From: an uncultured Bacillota bacterium
Lineage (GTDB): Bacteria; Bacillota; Clostridia; Christensenellales; UBA1242
DNA: 6,199 bases
Direction of reading: 5' to 3'
NCBI GenBank assembly: GCA_937889705.1
Contig: CALBYO010000020.1
Span: 1-6,199 of the forward strand
The position numbers and the translations under genes were made by a program. Below are positions 1 through 4,775 of the stretch, one piece after another. Position 1 is the first letter of the stretch; each line of letters opens with the position of its first letter. A model generated the notes under the pieces. That model saw only the letters and a program-made list of their open reading frames with translations, did no database searches and was not told the origin of the DNA.

Positions 1-1688
1 GGCATTGGTAAATAGAAAGCATTTACGCCATTTAAACCAACATTTGTAGTCGCATTCTTGCCACTGAATGTGTATTTGCCATTATTTCCAGTGTTTGAAC
101 TTGAATAACCTGCACTTCCAGCATAATTCCATAATTTTGCGTCCAAAGTGCCATCAATATTGCCGCCATTGAATGTAAGTTGATATGATCTGCCAAAATG
201 TCTGTATCCAGCAACATTTGACTCAGTTTCAACAAAATTGCTATCTGATGTAAAGAATGCTCCAATAGTTAAGCCATCTTTAATATAAATATCTTGCAAA
301 CTTACATTGTATGTAAGGTCTAAAAGTCCTGAGGCGGAGCTATTTAATCCAGCAATTGCACTTGAATCTATGAAAACTCTTCTTAATCCTTGCATTCCAT
401 AAAAAGAATCTGTTCCTATTGATGTTGTTCCTGCTTCTATGTTTAAAGTACGTACGCTAACATCTGCAAAAGCCGTACTTCCAATTACTCCTCTAACAGA
501 TAATATTCCATAGAATCCGCTGTCACCTTTAAATGAGCCACTACCAAAATATTCACAATTTGGTAAATATGGGAATAAACAACTGATCGTTGTTACATCT
601 CCAAACGAATCATCAGCAATTTTTGTTATTGATATTGGTAAAACCAAATTGCCAGATAATTCATGTGTACCATAAAATGCCCATTCACAAATTTCTGTTA
701 CATTGTTTCCTAAATAAAATTTTTGAATTTTGCTTGTTGCATATCCCCCAACTTGAGTCATTGTATTTGCAAACCAAACTGTAACAGCATCATCATCTAT
801 TGGTGATGATGTAGTTGTACCAATGCGAGTGATTGCATTTCCTTGATAATAACCTGGAAGAGCATAAGTTGTTGCAGATGTATTGATTTTGGTGATTTCG
901 TATTCGCCATCAACTAAACTAACAGTTACATCATTTTCAGTTAAAAGCGTAACATCTGGTAAATTCCAATTATTAGGTTCAATAGCAAGTTCAATGTCCA
1001 AAGTTAAAGTTATATTTGTTACATTTTCAGGAACATTTTCAAATTCTCTAAAATTGATTACAGAAACTGGTGTTGTTCCATTTACTAAAAAGCCTTTGAA
1101 CAAACTTATTTCCATTCCGCTTGTTACTTGCGCCAAATTATTTTTAGTTGCAACACCATACCCACCGCTGACATAGTAATAGTATTCGCCGTTAGCGTCT
1201 GCTGCAAAGCAATCGTTAAACAAGACTGGTGAATAGTTAGAATCAGTTGCGAATAACTTGAACAAAGTGTTCCTTTCACTTGCACTCATTGAAAAAGTTG
1301 TTGGAGTTGAACTTCCGTTTACATAATATTGAGCATTTAATTTCAATCTCAAATAAAACGCCTGAGAACTATCTTGCGCCGTGATTGTTGGGTTTGCTAT
1401 GTAATATTCAGCTTTGCTTGAAGGTTTAACAGAAAACTGAATTCTGTTTCCTTCGCTTGTGACCTTGTTTGGATAGTATTGAATTGGCATTTCCATATTT
1501 TTTGAAAGTTCGCCCGAACTAACATCAGAAATGTCGATATAAATACCTTTATCCAAAACTAGTGAACCACTCCCAATGTGAGTTCCTTTATAAACGGCAG
1601 TTGTGACAATAAAAGAAATGCCAACTACAACAATTAGCGAAATCAAAATAAGCAATCTTACGATATTTTTATTTTTTAATGTTTTCAA
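1..1688 (-). CDS. Large exported surface protein, TasA/SipW-like N-terminal region plus BspA-type LRR; 3' end outside window
   Basis: The reading frame is open from a TTG codon at 1688 to the window edge, giving 562 codons and no stop, so the C-terminus is missing. TTG is chosen because AGGGGA lies a few bases upstream, a good promoter lies just beyond that, and the next in-frame ATG (residue 65) would lose the export signal. Residues 1-11 are Lys/Arg/Asn-rich, residues 12-32 are strongly hydrophobic, and a signal-peptidase-like TTA site ends near residue 31. Residues 43-250 are beta-rich, with FYLRLKL at 111-117 and a D-A-N-G-E-YYYY motif at 164-172. This resembles TasA/camelysin-like proteins that use SipW-type signal peptides (remembered family pattern). 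Residues 320-443 hold irregular BspA-type (LRR_5) repeats with F-Y-L-G-N-N, A-F-Y-G and S-F-Y-G-M steps. Residues 504-562 are Gly/Asn/Ser-rich. The likely role is a cell-surface adhesin or binding protein. The export and LRR calls are fairly firm; the TasA-like call is moderate and the ligand is unknown. Confidence 0.8.
   Translation of the reverse strand, partial: MKTLKNKNIVRLLILISLIVVVGISFIVTTAVYKGTHIGSGSLVLDKGIYIDISDVSSGELSKNMEMPIQYYPNKVTSEGNRIQFSVKPSSKAEYYIANPTITAQDSSQAFYLRLKLNAQYYVNGSSTPTTFSMSASERNTLFKLFATDSNYSPVLFNDCFAADANGEYYYYVSGGYGVATKNNLAQVTSGMEISLFKGFLVNGTTPVSVINFREFENVPENVTNITLTLDIELAIEPNNWNLPDVTLLTENDVTVSLVDGEYEITKINTSATTYALPGYYQGNAITRIGTTTSSPIDDDAVTVWFANTMTQVGGYATSKIQKFYLGNNVTEICEWAFYGTHELSGNLVLPISITKIADDSFGDVTTISCLFPYLPNCEYFGSGSFKGDSGFYGILSVRGVIGSTAFADVSVRTLNIEAGTTSIGTDSFYGMQGLRRVFIDSSAIAGLNSSASGLLDLTYNVSLQDIYIKDGLTIGAFFTSDSNFVETESNVAGYRHFGRSYQLTFNGGNIDGTLDAKLWNYAGSAGYSSSNTGNNGKYTFSGKNATTNVGLNGVNAFYLPM
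360..731 (-). other. BspA-type (LRR_5) leucine-rich repeat region of the left surface protein
   Basis: This covers residues about 320-443. Repeat units follow the LRR_5 pattern of a beta strand, then an 'I..I...AF.G...L' turn. Examples are V-T-E-I-C-E-W-A-F-Y-G, I-T-K-I-A-D-D-S-F-G, V-I-G-S-T-A-F-A-D and T-S-I-G-T-D-S-F-Y-G-M. Unit length varies and one unit (F-P-Y-L-P-N-C-E-Y-F-G-S-G-S-F) is degenerate. The region is therefore less regular than the matching region of the right-hand surface protein. In known BspA-like proteins such repeats form a curved solenoid used for binding host or matrix molecules; here that role is inferred. Confidence 0.65.
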
Positions 1689-1692
1689 AATT

Positions 1693-1698
1693 TCCCCT
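1693..1698 (-). promoter_or_regulatory. Ribosome binding site deciding a TTG start
   Basis: Read on the - strand the bases are AGGGGA, four bases before the TTG at 1688-1686. No ATG or GTG start is better placed, so this site supports a TTG initiation codon. Confidence 0.7.
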
Positions 1699-1719
1699 AT
1701 TTGTAACTTTCGTTTATAT

Positions 1720-1748
1720 ATATTAATATGCAACTTTAAAAAAGTCAA
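1720..1748 (-). promoter_or_regulatory. Sigma-A-type promoter of the left surface-protein gene
   Basis: On the - strand, TTGACT (1748-1743) and TAATAT (1725-1720) are separated by exactly 17 bases, close to the TTGACA/TATAAT consensus. Transcription should start near 1713, leaving an untranslated leader of about 25 bases before the TTG codon. The leader is too short for a riboswitch. Confidence 0.75.
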
Positions 1749-1801
1749 ACTTTTTGCATATATTTTTCCAGATTTATTTTATACAATTTGTCCATAAAAA
1801 T

Positions 1802-1830
1802 TTGGAAAATTTCAAAAAAAATAATATACT
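1802..1830 (+). promoter_or_regulatory. Sigma-A-type promoter of the phosphohexomutase gene
   Basis: TTGGAA (1802-1807) and TATACT (1825-1830) are 17 bases apart. The start point should be near 1837, just ahead of the AGGAAG ribosome site at 1841-1846. The two divergent promoters in this 165-base gap do not overlap: their -35 boxes are about 53 bases apart, so independent control is possible. I see no clear operator palindrome between them. Confidence 0.65.
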
Positions 1831-1853
1831 AACTAAAAAAAGGAAGATTTTTT

Positions 1854-3269
1854 ATGATTAAGTTCGGAACAAGCGGCTTTCGCGGCGTTATGGGAGACAA
1901 TTTCACAAAAGAAAATGTTCAAAAAATTGCCTACGCTTTAAGCAAATATTTTGAAGAAGAAAAAATCAAAAAACCAAGCGTTGTCGTGGGATATGACCAC
2001 AGATTTATGAGCGATTTTTACGCAAATTGGGTGTCACAAACGCTCGCAACTTTGGGCATTAAAGTATATTTGTATGACCATTCAGTTCCTTCACCTGTGA
2101 TTTCATACATGACCAAAATCGCAGACCTTGGAGTTATGATAACAGCAAGCCATAACCCTTATTTTTATAACGGAATAAAGATTTTTAAAAAGCCAGCAAA
2201 GGAAGTCGACGACGAATTTTGCTCACAAATTGAAAAATGGGCAAATGCTGATATTTGCATAGAAAATAAAGACCTTGAAATATTAAAAAACAAAGGCAAA
2301 ATTGAAATGATAAGCGACATATCAGATTTTTGCGAAAATATTTTAAAATATGTCGATTTGAAAGCCACAAAAAAATGCAATTTCAAAATTTTATATAACG
2401 CTATGAACGGCAATTCCACTGAATGTTTGGAATATTTGTTCAAAAAAATGGGTGTTAAAAATTATGAAGGAATGAACACAGAAAAAGACCCATATTTTAG
2501 AGGAATTTTGCCTGCTCCTTACAAAAAAAATCTAGACGACCAAGTTAAAAAACTTAAAAAAGAAAAATTTGATTTTGGAGTCGCTTTGGACGGCGATGGC
2601 GACCGAATTTCTATCATTGATAGCCACGGAAAAGTGATGGATTGCAACTTTGTTTTGCCAATTTTATACTATTATTTCGCAAAATATAAAGGCTATAAAG
2701 GCGGAATTATTAAAAATTCTGCCCTGTCAAACTTGTCAGTCAAACTCGCTAACTATTTTGGCGATAATTGCTACGAAGCAAAAGTCGGATTTAAAAATAT
2801 CGGCAAACTTTTCGAGCAAACAGACGCTTTCTTGGGCGGAGAATCAAATGGCGTTGCATTTAAAAAACATATCTTGTCAAAAGACGGCCTTGTCGTCACC
2901 GCTTTGCTTGTCGGTTTAATGGCTGAAAGTGGCAAAACTATTGACGACCTTTTGAAGGAAATTCAAACGCTAACAAAATTTAAATCCGAAGTTATCGAGT
3001 ACGCCTACCCTATCACCGCAAAGCAAAAATCAGACATCTCAAAAATGCTGTTCGTGGACAAAAAATTGCCTAAATTATCTAAAAAAATAGTCAAAGTTGT
3101 CGGCGAAAACGAATATAAAATGCTTTTTGATAACGACTATTGGGCTACAATCAGATTTTCAGGAACAGAAAATGTCGTCAGAATTTTTGCGGAACAAGAA
3201 AACTTAAAAAATTGCGAAAAAATCATTGGAGAACTCGAAAAATTTATCAATGTTTCAACAAGACAATAA
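1854..3269 (+). CDS. Alpha-D-phosphohexomutase (phosphoglucomutase/phosphomannomutase family)
   Basis: A complete 471-residue protein starts at ATG, with AGGAAG seven bases upstream. It should interconvert hexose 6-phosphate and hexose 1-phosphate in the cytoplasm, feeding nucleotide sugars, envelope polysaccharide or storage glycan. Four family signatures appear in order. F-G-T-S-G-F-R-G at 4-11 starts domain 1. T-A-S-H-N-P at 97-102 carries the phosphoserine S99. D-G-D-G-D-R at 246-251 binds magnesium through D246, D248 and D250. G-G-E-S-N-G at 328-333 is the sugar-recognition loop, followed by K-D-G at 343-345. R-F-S-G-T-E at 434-439 is the phosphate-binding loop of domain 4. Length is normal for COG1109 members. 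The start motif is GTSGxRG rather than the GTDGxRG typical of GlmM, so phosphoglucosamine mutase is less likely. Glucose versus mannose preference cannot be read from the sequence. The gene has its own promoter and terminator, so it is probably monocistronic. Confidence 0.93.
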   Translation: MIKFGTSGFRGVMGDNFTKENVQKIAYALSKYFEEEKIKKPSVVVGYDHRFMSDFYANWVSQTLATLGIKVYLYDHSVPSPVISYMTKIADLGVMITASHNPYFYNGIKIFKKPAKEVDDEFCSQIEKWANADICIENKDLEILKNKGKIEMISDISDFCENILKYVDLKATKKCNFKILYNAMNGNSTECLEYLFKKMGVKNYEGMNTEKDPYFRGILPAPYKKNLDDQVKKLKKEKFDFGVALDGDGDRISIIDSHGKVMDCNFVLPILYYYFAKYKGYKGGIIKNSALSNLSVKLANYFGDNCYEAKVGFKNIGKLFEQTDAFLGGESNGVAFKKHILSKDGLVVTALLVGLMAESGKTIDDLLKEIQTLTKFKSEVIEYAYPITAKQKSDISKMLFVDKKLPKLSKKIVKVVGENEYKMLFDNDYWATIRFSGTENVVRIFAEQENLKNCEKIIGELEKFINVSTRQ

Positions 3270-3276
3270 AAATTTC

Positions 3277-3313
3277 AAAAAAGAATAAATTTCGGTTGAT
3301 TTATTCTTTTTTT
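3277..3313 (+). terminator. Intrinsic terminator after the phosphohexomutase gene
   Basis: A perfect 14-base inverted repeat (3277-3290 against 3299-3312) surrounds an eight-base loop TTCGGTTG. The stem is made of AAAAAA plus GAATAAAT, so the 3' arm itself ends in the U-run. The hairpin starts eight bases after the TAA stop. The stem is AT-rich, but its position and T-tract fit Rho-independent termination. Confidence 0.8.
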
Positions 3314-3323
3314 GTGATATAAT
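3296..3323 (+). promoter_or_regulatory. Promoter of glyS with extended -10, embedded in the upstream terminator
   Basis: TTGATT (3296-3301) and a perfect TATAAT (3318-3323) are 16 bases apart, and TGA precedes the -10 box, giving an extended -10 element. The -35 box lies inside the loop and 3' arm of the preceding terminator. Transcription should start near 3330, leaving about 20 untranslated bases with AAGGAG at 3338-3343 six bases before the ATG. That leader leaves no room for a T-box. Confidence 0.75.
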
Positions 3324-3349
3324 ACAAGGCATAATTTAAGGAGAATAGT

Positions 3350-4720
3350 ATGGCAAATATAGAAATGGATAAAATCGTCGCCCATTGCAAAAATGTAGGC
3401 TTTATCTTCCCAGGAAGCGATATCTACGGCGGTCTTGCAAACACTTGGGACTACGGTCCTTTGGGCGTTGAATTAAAAAATAACATTAAAAAAGTTTGGT
3501 GGCAAAAATTTGTCCAAGAAAGAGAAAATTCTTATGGCGTAGACTGCGCAATTTTAATGAATCCAAGAGTTTGGGAAGCTTCTGGACACGTCGCAAGTTT
3601 TTCAGACCCTCTTATGGACTGCAAAGAATGTAAAGCCCGTTTTAGAGCAGATAACTTGATTTCAAACTACTCAAAAGGCGAAGTCAACCCAGATTTGATG
3701 ACAAAAGAAGAAATGAGTTCTTATGTTCAAGAACATCATGTCCCATGCCCTGTTTGCGGCAAAAGCAATTTCACACCTATCAGACAATTTAACTTGCTTT
3801 TCAAAACACAAAGAGGCGTAACAAGCGATAACGCTCTTGATATTTATCTCCGCCCTGAAACAGCACAAGGCGAATATGTAAACTTCTTGAATGTACAACG
3901 CTCAATGCGTGCAAAAGTTCCTTTCGGAATCGGTCAAATCGGTAAAGCATTTAGAAATGAAATCACCCCAGGAAATTTCACATTCAGACAAATCGAATTT
4001 GAACAAATGGAATATCAATTCTTCTGCCACGCTGGCGATGATGAAAAATATTATGAAGAATTTAAAAATGCTTCAAAAGAATTTTTCATCTCTCTCGGAA
4101 TACCAGCAGAAAAGTTAAAATTCCACGACCATGATAAACTCGCATTCTATGCAAAAGCAGCCTGCGATGTTTACTATCAATTCCCATTCGGCTGGGACGA
4201 AGTCAACGGAATTCATAATAGAACAAACTACGACTTAACAAAACACCAAGAATACAGCGGCAAAAATATGGAATATCTTGACCCAGTAACAAACGAAAAA
4301 TTTATTCCAAACGTTATTGAAAATTCTTATGGACTTGATAGAGCGATTTTGGCAGTAATTTGCAACGCCTATGATGTTGAAACATTGCCAGATGGTGAAG
4401 TTCGTGAAATTATGCACCTTTCACCAAAGATTGCCCCATTCAAAGTTGCAATTTTGCCTTTGATTAAACGCGATCTTTCAGAAAAAGCACACGAATTGTT
4501 CAGAGAACTCGCAAAAGAATTCCGTGTAACTTATGATGAAACAGGAACAATCGGAAAGAGATATCGCCGTCAAGACCAAATTGGAACACCACTTTGCGTT
4601 ACAGTTGATTTTGATACATTGGAAGATAACACAGTAACTGTACGTGATAGAGATACAATGGAACAAGTAAGAATGCCAATCAGCGAACTCAAATCTTACA
4701 TTGAAAAAATTATAAAATAA
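3350..4720 (+). CDS. glyS: Glycyl-tRNA synthetase, single-chain class II (alpha2) type
   Basis: A complete 456-residue enzyme, the usual length for alpha2 bacterial GlyRS. It attaches glycine to tRNA-Gly in the cytoplasm at the cost of ATP. The N-terminal hallmark G-G-L-A-N-T-W-D-Y-G-P-L-G is at 27-39. Two cysteine pairs, C91/C94 and C133/C136, form a probable zinc site in the insertion. L-R-P-E-T-A-Q-G is at 167-174. Class II motif 2 has F-R-N-E at 201-204 followed by I-E-F-E-Q-M-E at 215-221. Motif 3 reads E-N-S-Y-G-L-D-R at 324-331, with the catalytic-site arginine R331 present. The anticodon-binding domain spans about 362-456 and includes G-K-R-Y-R-R-Q-D at 402-409 and T-V-T-V-R-D-R-D-T-M at 428-437. 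ATG 3350 is preferred over ATG 3365 (residue 6) because AAGGAG sits six bases before it. The gene has its own promoter and appears monocistronic. Confidence 0.97.
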   Translation: MANIEMDKIVAHCKNVGFIFPGSDIYGGLANTWDYGPLGVELKNNIKKVWWQKFVQERENSYGVDCAILMNPRVWEASGHVASFSDPLMDCKECKARFRADNLISNYSKGEVNPDLMTKEEMSSYVQEHHVPCPVCGKSNFTPIRQFNLLFKTQRGVTSDNALDIYLRPETAQGEYVNFLNVQRSMRAKVPFGIGQIGKAFRNEITPGNFTFRQIEFEQMEYQFFCHAGDDEKYYEEFKNASKEFFISLGIPAEKLKFHDHDKLAFYAKAACDVYYQFPFGWDEVNGIHNRTNYDLTKHQEYSGKNMEYLDPVTNEKFIPNVIENSYGLDRAILAVICNAYDVETLPDGEVREIMHLSPKIAPFKVAILPLIKRDLSEKAHELFRELAKEFRVTYDETGTIGKRYRRQDQIGTPLCVTVDFDTLEDNTVTVRDRDTMEQVRMPISELKSYIEKIIK

Positions 4721-4728
4721 CACAACAA

Positions 4729-4758
4729 AAAAAACACCCACAATCGTGAGTGTTTTTT
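4729..4758. terminator. Bidirectional intrinsic terminator between convergent genes
   Basis: Arms 4729-4741 and 4746-4758 pair around the loop AATC, with A-runs on the left (4727-4734) and T-runs on the right (4753-4758, then 4760-4765). It can therefore end glyS transcripts on the + strand and surface-protein transcripts on the - strand. The single irregular pair (4738 with 4749) is C-A in + RNA but a tolerated G-U wobble in - RNA. The hairpin should be somewhat more stable for the surface-protein gene. Confidence 0.8.
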
Positions 4759-4775
4759 ATTTTTTAACTTTTCAA

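Noticed and set aside
632..650. Short hairpin-like TTGGTAAAACCAA
   Set aside because: It is only five to six base pairs within a coding frame, and such hairpins are expected by chance in AT-rich sequence.
788..811. Inverted repeat CATCATCA / TGATGATG with an eight-base loop
   Set aside because: It lies within coding sequence, where it specifies a Ser-Ser and an Asp-Asp-Asp run, and has no T-tract. It is best explained as codon coincidence.
590..1176. Open frames on the + strand (590-784 and 883-1176)
   Set aside because: They lie antisense within the long - strand surface-protein frame, lack ribosome sites and show no domain pattern. They are frame shadows.
1603..1797. A 64-residue + strand frame with hydrophobic residues
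   Set aside because: It runs antisense through the signal-peptide region and across both divergent promoters; the hydrophobic look comes from AT-rich DNA. No ribosome site was found.
1749..1801. Possible operator between the divergent promoters
   Set aside because: The sequence is A/T-rich with only loose symmetry, and no palindrome stands above background.
2165..2443. Antisense frames inside the phosphohexomutase and synthetase genes (for example 2165-2443, 3671-3898, 4478-4741)
   Set aside because: All overlap strongly supported enzyme genes, lack start signals and show no family motifs.
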